Source of the DNA: Archaeoglobaceae archaeon
Lineage (GTDB): Archaea; Halobacteriota; Archaeoglobi; Archaeoglobales; Archaeoglobaceae
Direction of reading: 5' to 3'
Length of the DNA stretch: 64,000 nucleotides
Assembly (NCBI GenBank): GCA_038734275.1
Contig: JAVYOO010000007.1
Location: 1-64,000 of the forward strand
Shown: positions 45,936-54,096 of the stretch, piece after piece
Position numbering within the stretch: position 1 is the first letter of the stretch
How the letters are laid out: each line of letters begins with the position of its first letter
Position numbers and translations under genes: made by a program
Notes under the pieces: generated by a model
What the model saw: the letters and a program-made list of their open reading frames with translations, nothing else
Database searches by the model: none
Told to the model about the DNA's origin: nothing

Positions 45936-46553
45936 GCATCCCTCCCAAGTAAATTTATTTTTGAAGGCAAGAAGTATAAATATTTTTATCATAGCTACAA
46001 TACCACATGGAAAAATGAGAGAGCTGTAGAGATACCAATTCTATACAATCTATATTTAGAATATTTAAGTAAAAAATTAAAAATATTAGAGATTGGAAAC
46101 GTTTTTTCTCATTATTTTAATGTCAAGCATGTAATTGTTGACAAATATGAAAAAGCACCAAACGTGATAAATGAGGACGTTGTCGATTTCTCCTTGAATG
46201 ATAAATTTGATTTTATATTTAGTATTTCTACTTTAGAACATGTAGGTTGGGATGAAAAACCACGAGAACCAGGAAAAATATTTAGAGCTGTATCTAACTT
46301 AAAAGATCTATTAGCTGAAAATGGTTTGCTAGTGATAACACTTCCCGTTGGTTATAATCCTGTTGTTGACGAGCTATTAAAAAATGAGAATAAAAATCCT
46401 GTAATTTTTGACAAGATTTTTTATATGAAAAAAGTTTCTATTTGTGAATGGGAGCAATGCGGCGCTGATTCTTGCCTAAATCTAAAATATGATTTTAAAA
46501 CTCCTTCTGCTAGAGCTGTTGCTATTTGTTTATACAAAAATAATAAAATTTGA
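45765..46553 (+). CDS. SAM-dependent methyltransferase with duplicated N-terminal module
   Basis: The 262-residue protein starts with the module MLDGIPKKEYPKLFYRY found again at 46919. From about residue 95 it has a class I methyltransferase domain: KILEIGNVFSHYF (motif I-like), DFIFSISTLEHVGWDEK and LLAENGLLVITLPVGYNP. The TATA box is about 25 bases before ATG, so the mRNA is leaderless. Location between glycosyltransferases suggests a modification of surface sugars. Confidence 0.75.
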   Translation: MLDGIPKKEYPKLFYRYIKEFFEVLSGKTSLKLYLVSNYPSFYKAEFREGEVLKWKGASLPSKFIFEGKKYKYFYHSYNTTWKNERAVEIPILYNLYLEYLSKKLKILEIGNVFSHYFNVKHVIVDKYEKAPNVINEDVVDFSLNDKFDFIFSISTLEHVGWDEKPREPGKIFRAVSNLKDLLAENGLLVITLPVGYNPVVDELLKNENKNPVIFDKIFYMKKVSICEWEQCGADSCLNLKYDFKTPSARAVAICLYKNNKI

Positions 46554-46680
46554 TATTTTTCAAAGACAGCTTCATAAAACTTTAAAGTCTCTGAATTTTT
46601 CCAATTGAAAAGTCTACTTCTATCTAAAGCTCTTTTGTCCATCCTTTTTTGTCCAAAACCCCCAGAATAGCCTATAAAAA
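46545..46680 (-). pseudogene. Possible C-terminal remnant of a glycosyltransferase
   Basis: On the minus strand a frame reads YSGGFGQKRMDKRALDRSRL then FNWKNSETLKFYEAVFEKY. The order K-RA-x2-RS-x-FxW-x3-S-x8-Y is like the tail of GT4 proteins. There is no complete gene on this strand, and the rest of the 365-base gap shows only AT-rich sequence. Tentative. Confidence 0.3.
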
Positions 46681-46870
46681 TTTTTAAGGCTTTTTTTGAA
46701 TTTCCAGTGTAAAATAAAAGTGACTAGACGCTCAATAGAAAGAATAAGCTCAAAAAAACCGCTAATTTTTTAAACAGAAAAATTCCTAGTAGCATTTCTC
46801 TATGAATATACGAAAAACTATGCGATCAAAATATGTCATGAGTTTTTTGGAAAACTGCAAAAATTCTTCT

Positions 46871-47089
46871 GATTAAGATTTTGAAAAAATTTTATATGCC
46901 AATGCTTTAAAAGATTTTATGCTCGATGGGATTCCGAAGAAAGAGTATCCTAAGCTTTTCTATCGCTATGTAAAGGAGTTTTTTGAAGTTCTAAGTGGGA
47001 AAACGAGTTTGAAGCTTTATTTGGCATATAATTACCCAAGTTTTTACAAAGCTGAATTAAAGGAAGGAGAAATTCTGAAGTGGAAAGGC
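46871..47089 (+). repeat. Direct repeat copy 2: promoter and N-terminal module
   Basis: Second copy of the 45718-45935 segment, about 1,150 bases downstream in the same orientation. It again carries a TATA box about 25 bases before the ATG and the first 57 codons. Confidence 0.8.
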
Positions 47090-47743
47090 AAGAAATTTAA
47101 GCTCCCAAAAGCAGTAGCTTACTCACTTGAGGCAACATTTATAATGGGTGGGATGTATTCTATTCCAGAATGCCATGTTGCTCAAGGAGACATTGTTTTC
47201 GATGTCGGAGCACACTTCGGCTTCTTCTCTTGCTACGCTTTGCAAGAGGGGGCAAAGAAAATCTACGCTTTCGAGCCAAATCCATATGTTTTTGAAATTC
47301 TCAAAGAACATGCAAATATTTGGAACAAAGAAAAAATAGAGCCCTTTTGCTTGGCTTTATCTTCTTTTGAAGGAGAAGCTGAATTATTCTTGACTAATGA
47401 GCTTGGAACTGTTTCTACATTGCTAAAAAGTAGAGATAACACGATTTTGAGATGGCAAAAGTATGAAAAAAGTGTGAAAGTAAAAACAACAACAATAGAC
47501 AAATTCGTTGAAGAAACCAATATCGAAAAAGTTGATTTCATAAAAATCGATACTGAAGGCTACGAAAGAGAAATAATCAAGGGTGCAAAGGAAACCATAA
47601 GGAAATTCAAACCAAAAATGGCAATCTCAGCCTATCATTTGCCAGATGACAAGGAGAAGATTCCTGAGCTCATTCTTTCGATAAGGGATGATTATAGGTT
47701 TAAGCTTGTGAATAAAGGAGATGAAGACTTGTTTTTCTTTTAG
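46919..47743 (+). CDS. FkbM-family methyltransferase with duplicated N-terminal module
   Basis: The 274-residue protein shares its first 57 residues with the gene at 45765, then switches to an FkbM domain: VFDVGAHFGFFSCYALQEG, YAFEPNPYVFEILKEH and VDFIKIDTEGYEREIIKG. The class I domain of its neighbour is of a different family, so the two genes are chimaeras with a common head. FkbM enzymes methylate sugars and related hydroxyls. An AT-rich gap of about 275 bases follows. Confidence 0.85.
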   Translation: MLDGIPKKEYPKLFYRYVKEFFEVLSGKTSLKLYLAYNYPSFYKAELKEGEILKWKGKKFKLPKAVAYSLEATFIMGGMYSIPECHVAQGDIVFDVGAHFGFFSCYALQEGAKKIYAFEPNPYVFEILKEHANIWNKEKIEPFCLALSSFEGEAELFLTNELGTVSTLLKSRDNTILRWQKYEKSVKVKTTTIDKFVEETNIEKVDFIKIDTEGYEREIIKGAKETIRKFKPKMAISAYHLPDDKEKIPELILSIRDDYRFKLVNKGDEDLFFF

Positions 47744-48018
47744 TGTTTTTGCGTAAGCACACGTCTCAAATACCAATTCTATAAAAATTTGGCATTTAAC
47801 ATCTGAAAAGTTACCCCTTCTCTAAAAGTTTTTTATTTAACAAAATTTTTTAAAGATACTCGTTGAATTTACGCTTCTTGTTAACGGTTAATTTTTCATT
47901 AACTCTAAATACGATTTTAAAACGATTTTTGTCGAGCTTAATTTATATGAAATAAATATAAAAATTATGATTTTATTCAAAACAAAAAATTAATATTTTT
48001 TGGCAAAACCAAATAAAT

Positions 48019-49143
48019 ATGAAAATAGCTGCGGTTCAAAGTCATTTGATTCAATTAAGAGGTGCGGAAAGAGCTTTTTTAGAGATGGTCACATCTTTGA
48101 AATCCAGAGGACACGATATTGACGTCTACACGGTTACGATTTCAAATTACTTCTTAGAAAAATTCAGAGAGAATGATATTAGAACATACACTCTGAGATG
48201 CGTAAATATGAAACCCTCAGCTCATCTCGCAAGAATGCGTTCTCTTTTGAGAAATTACTCTATTCTTTCTCTTTACAGGCTTTCGAAGAGAATAAATAAG
48301 GGGAATTACGATGTAGCTTTTGTTCACCATTTTTTTTCTTCTCCTATAATACCTTTCCTGAAAATTCCCAAGGTTTATTATTGTCAAGAACCCGTTCGGG
48401 TGGTATATGAGCCCAACGAATTCTTTATAAAGTTAGCTTATCTGCCTTATAGTTATATTGACAAGTATTCTGTTAGAGGAGCAAATTTAGTCTTAGCTAA
48501 CTCCGACTTTACTCGCGAATACATTTATAAAATATATGGCATTTTCTCAATAACCAATTATCTTGGCGTTGACATTAAGAAGTTTAGAAGGGTTGAAACT
48601 GAAAAAGAGAATTTTATTTTATCGGTTGGAGTGATACACCCTATAAAGGCCCACGATTTTGTTTTAAGATCTTTAGGATTGATTCCAGAGCAAAAAAGAC
48701 CGAAGTTGATTGTAGTTGGAAGCGGATCAGAGAAAATCAAGAGTTATCTAAGAAGGCTTGCTGAAAATTTGGGAGTTGTATTAGAAATAAAGGAGAACAT
48801 CGAAGACAGCGAATTGGTATATCTTTACAATAAAGCAAAATTAACCGCTGTAGCACACGTAATGGAGCCTTTTGGATTAACTGCGGTAGAATCAATGGCA
48901 TGTGGGACGCCAGTGGTAGCTGTGAGAGAGGGGGGGCTTAGAGAGTCAGTTTTTGATGGTTTGACGGGTATTTTAACTAACCGAGATGAAAGGGAATTTG
49001 CAAATGCCATAGAATACGTTTTAGATAATCCAGATGTTGCTGAAAAAATGGGAAAGAAAGGTAGAGAGAGGGTAGAGAGGCATTTTACTTGGGAAAAATG
49101 CGCCCGAGAGTTAGAAAAAAATTTAAGAAGAGTAATAATATAA
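48019..49143 (+). CDS. Glycosyltransferase family 4
   Basis: The 374-residue protein has QLRGAERAFLEMVTSLKSRG near the N terminus, then ENFILSVGVIHPIKAHDFVL and a donor-binding E-x7-E in EPFGLTAVESMACGTPVVAV. A TATA-like TTTATATGAAAT lies about 75 bases upstream. It probably adds a sugar to a surface glycan. No partner gene overlaps it. Confidence 0.88.
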   Translation: MKIAAVQSHLIQLRGAERAFLEMVTSLKSRGHDIDVYTVTISNYFLEKFRENDIRTYTLRCVNMKPSAHLARMRSLLRNYSILSLYRLSKRINKGNYDVAFVHHFFSSPIIPFLKIPKVYYCQEPVRVVYEPNEFFIKLAYLPYSYIDKYSVRGANLVLANSDFTREYIYKIYGIFSITNYLGVDIKKFRRVETEKENFILSVGVIHPIKAHDFVLRSLGLIPEQKRPKLIVVGSGSEKIKSYLRRLAENLGVVLEIKENIEDSELVYLYNKAKLTAVAHVMEPFGLTAVESMACGTPVVAVREGGLRESVFDGLTGILTNRDEREFANAIEYVLDNPDVAEKMGKKGRERVERHFTWEKCARELEKNLRRVII

Positions 49144-49226
49144 TGTATTTCCGCTTTTAATTTTGGTTTTTCCTATATTTCCACTTAGTATAAATCGCAA
49201 CCTCAACGCTGTAAATAAAGTCTCGG

Positions 49227-50222
49227 CTAAATAGTGTGTTTTAGAGTCCTATTATTTTCACTTTTTAAATTTTTCAATCTTATCTCAATCAACCTAAAAA
49301 AGTTCTCCAAGCCATTCCCTGAATCTATACCTTTCAAGCTTTTCAAAGCATTTTCATAGCTATCGAGTCCTAGAAACTCAAAAACACCCATTTCCCACAT
49401 TTTCAAGCTTGCTTCGAGCTTCTTTGAAAAATCTTTGAGGAGGTTGATCTGAATGAATAGCGAGTATATAAGCGAGTAGACTATAAATTTAAGAGTTCTT
49501 GAAGACTTCATCAAAAAAAGTAATAAATAGCAAAGGTTAAATTCCGTAGCCAGCAAAAACCATCCAAATTTTCCAAGCTTAGACTGGTAAAAAAGTATTT
49601 TTCCTATTTTTTTCATAAAATTAAATGTATTCTGATTTTTAAAATGAGTTATTTGAGCTCCATATATTAAATACAGTATCTTGCAGCATAGTTGCCAAGA
49701 CTCAAAAATCGAAAATTTTTTTAATTTTTTAAAATTTGTTTCCATCTCGGTATGTAATATGTAGTATCTTCGATCTAAAACAAATGGCTTAACTTTAGAA
49801 GCCCAGACAAAGTGAATTAATCCAGAAGGCACTACGTAATTCTTATGAAAAAGTCTAAAAATTTCATGCGCTTGTTTTGATTTAGTTTCTTTTCTACAAA
49901 TTGCATAAACTTTACTATCATTTTTACTTATAATTTTCTTTAAATCCTTCAAAAGTTCATCGCTAGGCTCTTCATCATCCTCTAAGTGCAGAATCCATTC
50001 GTTTTTGCAGAGCTCGAGTCCAATTTTATAGTAAAGTTCAACCATTCCAAGAGGTGGAAGCCAGTAAATCCTTGCATAGGGAATTCTATTCTTCATTTCC
50101 TCAAATTTTTCTTTATCCGAGGAATCTATTATCACGATTTCGTCAACGTAATCTTTTATTTTCTCAGAAAGCTTGACTACGTTCTCAACTCTGTTCATTG
50201 AAAAGATTAAGGCAGAGATCAT
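49227..50222 (-). CDS. Glycosyltransferase family 2-like protein
   Basis: The 331-residue protein opens ISALIFSMNRVENVVKLSEK, followed by DEIVIIDSSDKEKFEE and NEWILHLEDDEEPSDEL, whose acidic cluster replaces the DxD of GT-A enzymes. About 150 residues of Phe- and Lys-rich helical sequence follow with one or two possible membrane-associated segments (FLLATEFNLCYLLLFLM). It faces the broken glycosyltransferase gene at 50301. Confidence 0.75.
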   Translation of the reverse strand: MISALIFSMNRVENVVKLSEKIKDYVDEIVIIDSSDKEKFEEMKNRIPYARIYWLPPLGMVELYYKIGLELCKNEWILHLEDDEEPSDELLKDLKKIISKNDSKVYAICRKETKSKQAHEIFRLFHKNYVVPSGLIHFVWASKVKPFVLDRRYYILHTEMETNFKKLKKFSIFESWQLCCKILYLIYGAQITHFKNQNTFNFMKKIGKILFYQSKLGKFGWFLLATEFNLCYLLLFLMKSSRTLKFIVYSLIYSLFIQINLLKDFSKKLEASLKMWEMGVFEFLGLDSYENALKSLKGIDSGNGLENFFRLIEIRLKNLKSENNRTLKHTI

Positions 50223-50300
50223 CGTTCTTAAAATATTGCCTAGTTTTTTAAAGCTTTTCGATACCGTAAAACTAAAAAAGCTTAAATAAAATCTGATGCT

Positions 50301-51041
50301 ATGAAAGCAATAATCGGAGCTCCAGTAAATTCGAAATCAGCCTTTATTCTTGAGAAGTCCATCGAAAATCAAAAAGAGATTCATAAAACCTCGAAAATCG
50401 AATGCAAAACAGTTTTTGCTACGGAAGAAAATGAATTTGCAGAAAAGTTAAAGAAAAAAGTAGAAAAAGGTTTTGAAGTAATCGAATTCGAAATTCTTAG
50501 GCCTGTGAATGCGAAGGATAGAATCTGGAACATAGCTTCAGCAAGAAATGCTATATGAGAATACTTTCTCCAAAGTGACGCGGTTTTTCTAATCTTTATG
50601 GATTCGGAATGATCTTCGAAGCTGAAATCGTTAACAAACTGCTCGAATTTGCGAATTTCTACGATGTTGTTTACAATGGCTATCTTGACAGAGGAAATCC
50701 TAAAGGGATAAACCTGACGGGTTTCGGCGGGACTTTGATCAAAAGGTGGGTCATGGAAAAGGTTAGATTTAGATGCAAAGAGAAAAAATGGTAGAGTAAT
50801 CGATGAAGGAGTTTATTTTGAATTTGACCTCGTAAAACTAAGAGCAAAAATATACCGAGGCTTTATAGCCTACTCTGAGCATCACGATCCTGAAAATCCT
50901 CCATCAATTTGCTATCCAAGAAAATTAACGAGATGGGAGAGAATAAGAAACGATCCAAGGTTTAGATTTTGCATCCATCTAATCTCCATCCCACTCTGCT
51001 ACGACATTCTTTGGCATTTGTCTATGAAGTTGAAGAATTAG
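50301..51041 (+). pseudogene. Broken glycosyltransferase-like gene
   Basis: From ATG 50301 the frame gives MKAIIGAPVNSKSAFILEKS and ARNAI, TGA at 50556-50558, then in the same frame EYFLQSDAVFLIFMDSE and a stop. A second frame has FYDVVYNGYLDRGNPKGINL, and a third has GVYFEFDLVKLRAKIYRGF to TAG 51041. The MDSE segment recalls the acidic motif of GT-A enzymes. At least two shifts and one nonsense codon make this a pseudogene. Confidence 0.65.
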
Positions 51042-51042
51042 C

Positions 51043-51372
51043 TCAGAACTCCTTATAGACATCGATGAATCTCTTGTAGAACTCCCATTTTCTTTCATCG
51101 AGCACGTGCAACTCAAAGAAATACCATCTCCGCGAAATCTCTGCCTTGAATTTCAGAATTTTTTCTCTGTCTTTGCAATCGGTGACAATTGCGATGTCGA
51201 CGTCGGAAAGCATCAAGTCGTAATCTCCACGAGCTACTGAGCCAAAGAGAAAAACTCTGCAATTTCCAAAGTAATTCTCAGCAATTCTTTTCAATTCTCT
51301 GAGATGAAACTCGAGATTTCTAAAAATTTCTTCTCTCTTTTTCCTTTCTTCTATCAATCTCTCGACAACCAT
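51043..51372 (-). CDS. MNT nucleotidyltransferase (pair g), intact
   Basis: The 109-residue protein has RVFLFGSVARGDYDLMLSDV with DIAIV, a complete active site, and ends with FFELHVLDERKWEFYKRF, the tail shared by loci c, h and i. The start overlaps the HEPN gene by 19 bases. It is the antitoxin-type half of an intact pair. Confidence 0.88.
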   Translation of the reverse strand: MVVERLIEERKKREEIFRNLEFHLRELKRIAENYFGNCRVFLFGSVARGDYDLMLSDVDIAIVTDCKDREKILKFKAEISRRWYFFELHVLDERKWEFYKRFIDVYKEF

Positions 51373-51740
51373 TCTTTAAACCTCTCCTTGAATTTTTCAA
51401 GAGTATTTATCATCAGCTCCACTTCCTTTTCAGAATAGTCTCTCGGCAAGTATCTCGAAAGGATGTAGGCGTCTTCTATGTCCTTTATTATTATCTCGTT
51501 CTCCTCGTAAAATTCCAAAAAAGATTTATCGAGCTTCGATAAATCGTTAAAAAGCCTTGTTAAACTATGGGTCTTTGGAAAATATCCTAATTCCTTTGCA
51601 AGTATAAATTTTAGGTAAAGCTGTAAAGCCTGCTCAACGTTGAAAGCTGATAAATCAAAGACTTTTGTCCTGTAAAGGTATTTTGCGATTTCTTCAAACT
51701 TTTTAGCTCTTTCAGCGAAGACCTCTATCTCTTCTTTCAC
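51354..51740 (-). CDS. HEPN-domain protein (pair g), intact
   Basis: The 128-residue protein begins MKEEIEVFAERAKKFEEIAK and has AFNVEQALQLYLKFILAKEL, THSLTRLFNDL and a C-terminal AYILSRYLPRDYSEKEVELM, the PF05168 layout. The Rx4-6H motif is not obvious. It overlaps its MNT partner, suggesting joint translation. Confidence 0.85.
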   Translation of the reverse strand: MKEEIEVFAERAKKFEEIAKYLYRTKVFDLSAFNVEQALQLYLKFILAKELGYFPKTHSLTRLFNDLSKLDKSFLEFYEENEIIIKDIEDAYILSRYLPRDYSEKEVELMINTLEKFKERFKEWLSRD

Positions 51741-51782
51741 GTAAACAATTCCGCGCCCAAGTATTTAGCTTTAATGCAGAGA

Positions 51783-52097
51783 TTAAACGACCTTCTCGAA
51801 ATCCTTTCCAACGAACTTCAAAAATTTCTCCCATTTTTCTTTTGTAAGCAGATGAAATTCGAAAGGAGAATCGAAGTATTTGTTAAAAAGCAAATCGTAA
51901 ACCATTAGCCTTTTCTCTCTATTTTCGAACTCGTTTGAAACGATTGCAACGTCAATGTCGCTGAGCCCGATCGAAAAATCACCGCGAATTACAGAGCCGA
52001 GGACAAAGATTTCAAAGTCCTTGCAAATCTTTGAAACGAGTTCAGCAACTTCTTGCAAATATTTCTTGTAATTTTTGAAATACTCTACTCTTTCCAT
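51783..52097 (-). CDS. MNT nucleotidyltransferase (locus h), intact
   Basis: The 104-residue protein has IFVLGSVIRGDFSIGLSDID, an intact site, and PFEFHLLTKEKWEKFLKF. It is a close relative of the MNT at 52431, sharing the FSIGLSDID/YSIGLSDID strand. Its HEPN partner is damaged. Confidence 0.86.
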   Translation of the reverse strand: MERVEYFKNYKKYLQEVAELVSKICKDFEIFVLGSVIRGDFSIGLSDIDVAIVSNEFENREKRLMVYDLLFNKYFDSPFEFHLLTKEKWEKFLKFVGKDFEKVV

Positions 52098-52354
52098 AGC
52101 ATCGCCCTTATTTCTCTCAATGCTTCAAAAGCCCTAAGAACTTCGTCTTCGAAAAATTCCTCAAAGTAGTATCTCGAAGTAATGTAAGCTCTTTCAAGAT
52201 CTCTCATCCAAAAGCTTTGCTTTAATTATCAACTGCATCGCCTGTTCAATATGAAACATTGCGATATCGTAGTCTTTTCTTTCAAAGTTGAACTTGGCGT
52301 TCTCCTCGAACTTCTTTGCTCTTTTAAGGTAAAGTTCAATCTCTTCTTTCACAT
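52080..52354 (-). pseudogene. HEPN protein with internal deletion (locus h)
   Basis: From ATG 52354 the frame encodes MKEEIELYLKRAKKFEENAK and IAMFHIEQAMQLIIKAKLLD and then stops. The other frame resumes as DLERAYITSRYYFEEFFEDE to TAG 52080. Compared with the intact neighbour at 52751-53128, about 34 codons around the THSL region are missing and the join is out of frame. It overlaps its MNT partner's start. Confidence 0.75.
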
Positions 52355-52430
52355 GATTTCTTCAGCAGTCAAATATTTATGTCTTCTCGGTCAAAAGCCT
52401 AAGCTGAGAAGCTTGAATTTATACTATCGA

Positions 52431-52760
52431 TTAAACGCTTCTAAACTTTTTAACAAACCTCTTGTAGTATTCCCATCTCTCCTTCGTCAATACATGGAAC
52501 TCGAATGGCGAATCGAAGAACTTCTCAAGCAGTTCCCCAAAAACTTTCAACTTTAGATCTCTATTCAAAAAGGCGTCGGAAACTATTGCAATGTCTATAT
52601 CGCTCAATCCAATCGAGTAGTTTCCCTCGGCAACTGAACCAAAGAGAAAGAGCTCCGCATCAGGAACCTCTTCTTTTACAATTTTCTTTATTTCGAGCAA
52701 AAAAATCTCGAGATCCTCAAAGTATCTCTTTCTGCGTTCGTAAATGTCTTTCAAGCCCAA
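52431..52760 (-). CDS. MNT nucleotidyltransferase (pair i), intact
   Basis: The 109-residue protein has ELFLFGSVAEGNYSIGLSDI with DIAIV, a complete site, and PFEFHVLTKERWEYYKRF. It overlaps its HEPN partner by 10 bases. High similarity to the locus h protein indicates recent tandem duplication. Confidence 0.88.
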   Translation of the reverse strand: MGLKDIYERRKRYFEDLEIFLLEIKKIVKEEVPDAELFLFGSVAEGNYSIGLSDIDIAIVSDAFLNRDLKLKVFGELLEKFFDSPFEFHVLTKERWEYYKRFVKKFRSV

Positions 52761-53128
52761 ATCAGATCCCTCAACGCTTTATACATTTTTAAAGCTTCTT
52801 CAACCTCTTCTTTCCGGAACTCCTCTGGATAATATCGTGAAGAAAGATAAGCAAATTCGAGGCTTCTCAGCGTGTTCCAATTCTCCTTTAAAAACTCATT
52901 GAGTTCTTCATGCAAAAAAATTTCTGACAGTCCCTCTATTAGCTTCCTTAAGCTGTGCGTTTTTTCGAAGTAGCCAGTCAGATCCAAAAGCTTTGCCTTC
53001 AAAATCAACTGACAAGCCTGCTCAACGTGAAACATAGCCAAATCATAATCTCCTCTTTTCAGATCTTCGTTTGCATCTTTTATAAACCCTTCTGCACGTC
53101 TCAAAAATACCTCGATCTCTTTTTTCAT
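52751..53128 (-). CDS. HEPN-domain protein (pair i), intact
   Basis: The 125-residue protein begins MKKEIEVFLRRAEGFIKDAN and has LAMFHVEQACQLILKAKLLD, EKTHSLRKLIEGLSE and LSSRYYPEEFRKEEVEEAL. It belongs to the same subtype as loci g and h. No clear Rx4-6H motif is present. The pair is complete and transcribed HEPN first. Confidence 0.86.
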   Translation of the reverse strand: MKKEIEVFLRRAEGFIKDANEDLKRGDYDLAMFHVEQACQLILKAKLLDLTGYFEKTHSLRKLIEGLSEIFLHEELNEFLKENWNTLRSLEFAYLSSRYYPEEFRKEEVEEALKMYKALRDLIWA

Positions 53129-53269
53129 CTAAATAAGAAAACGAAGAAAAAATAAAAATCTTTTGCAAACTCATCAGCTTTGCAAGGCTATTGAAGAACG
53201 AGTTTCAGTTGTCAGAAAAATTTTTATTTTTTAGGAAACAGGAATTAAAAAGAGTAATCTGCTTTGGAT

Positions 53270-53683
53270 ATGAGAAGAGAAACGGAGCTATGGCTGAGAA
53301 CAGCTGAGGAGGATCTTGTGGATTCAAAATCATTTTTGGCGAGTAAAAGATATTTTCGAAGTGCTTTTTTTGCTCAACAGGCAGTTGAAAAAGTCCTAAA
53401 AGCTCTTTTCATCGAAATAGCAAGAGAGGATCCGCCAAAAATTCACAGTGTTACGGAACTTTACGGAATTTTAAAGGAAAAAACAGAATTCAGGCTTCCA
53501 GATGAACTTGAAGAGCAGTTGTTTGTTTTGAACAAATACTACACGGTCTCAAGGTATCCCGACGCTGCCAATGGACTACCTTCGGAAAGCGTTGATAGAA
53601 TCGAAGCGGAAAGAGCTTTAAAAATAGCGGAAGAGATCTTTGATTATGCAAGAAGTTTTATCAGAAATAAAGAGAAAAGCTGA
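53270..53683 (+). CDS. HEPN-domain protein (pair j), intact
   Basis: The 137-residue protein starts at ATG 53270 (a TTG at 53264 is also in frame). It has SAFFAQQAVEKVLKALFIEI, then REDPPKIHSVTELYG, giving an Arg-x6-His motif, and YTVSRYPDAANGLPSESVD. It most resembles pair b at 40472. It overlaps its MNT partner by about 38 bases. Confidence 0.86.
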   Translation: MRRETELWLRTAEEDLVDSKSFLASKRYFRSAFFAQQAVEKVLKALFIEIAREDPPKIHSVTELYGILKEKTEFRLPDELEEQLFVLNKYYTVSRYPDAANGLPSESVDRIEAERALKIAEEIFDYARSFIRNKEKS

Positions 53684-53972
53684 GATTTTAAAGGGCGAGC
53701 TCGAGAAAAGGGGTTTTATAGTTGATTCAATCTATCTTTTCGGTAGCTACGCAAAAGGGAATTGGTTAAAAACGAGTGACGTGGATTTGATTGTAATCTC
53801 AGATGGTTTTGAAAAAATGAAGTTTCTCAAGCGATTGGATCTCGTGAATGAAATTGTCTGGGAAAAAGAGCTTGGAAATTTGGAAGTCTTACCGTTCACG
53901 AGTGTGGAAGTTGAAAAAGAAGTTTCTACGGTGCTAAGAGATGCGAAGAAGTATTGGATAAAAATTATTTAA
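53646..53972 (+). CDS. MNT nucleotidyltransferase (pair j), intact
   Basis: The 108-residue protein has IYLFGSYAKGNWLKTSDVDL, an intact active site, and LEVLPFTSVEVEKEVSTVL. ATG 53646 is chosen; a TTG at 53640 is in frame. The WLKTSDVDL strand resembles YLKTSDFDL of pair b, so b and j are sister modules at opposite ends of the island. Confidence 0.87.
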   Translation: MQEVLSEIKRKAEILKGELEKRGFIVDSIYLFGSYAKGNWLKTSDVDLIVISDGFEKMKFLKRLDLVNEIVWEKELGNLEVLPFTSVEVEKEVSTVLRDAKKYWIKII

Positions 53973-54096
53973 CGATCAGCCGAGCTGGGGAAATAAGGGA
54001 AAATTTGTCTCTAGTTCATTCTCAGAATTATAGAGCAAGTTTTTTGTTCCCTTTTTAGTAGAACAGTTTTAATAACCTAAGAATTTCTTTGTCTTG

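Noticed and set aside
45718-47089. Insertion sequence or transposon flanking the methyltransferase repeat
   Set aside because: No transposase gene and no terminal inverted repeats are seen; the repeat ends inside coding sequence, which fits gene duplication or conversion better.
47744-48018. AT-rich gap considered as an origin or repeat array
   Set aside because: No tandem or inverted repeat, no origin-recognition-box-like element and no cdc6 gene nearby; only promoter-like TATA sequences are seen.
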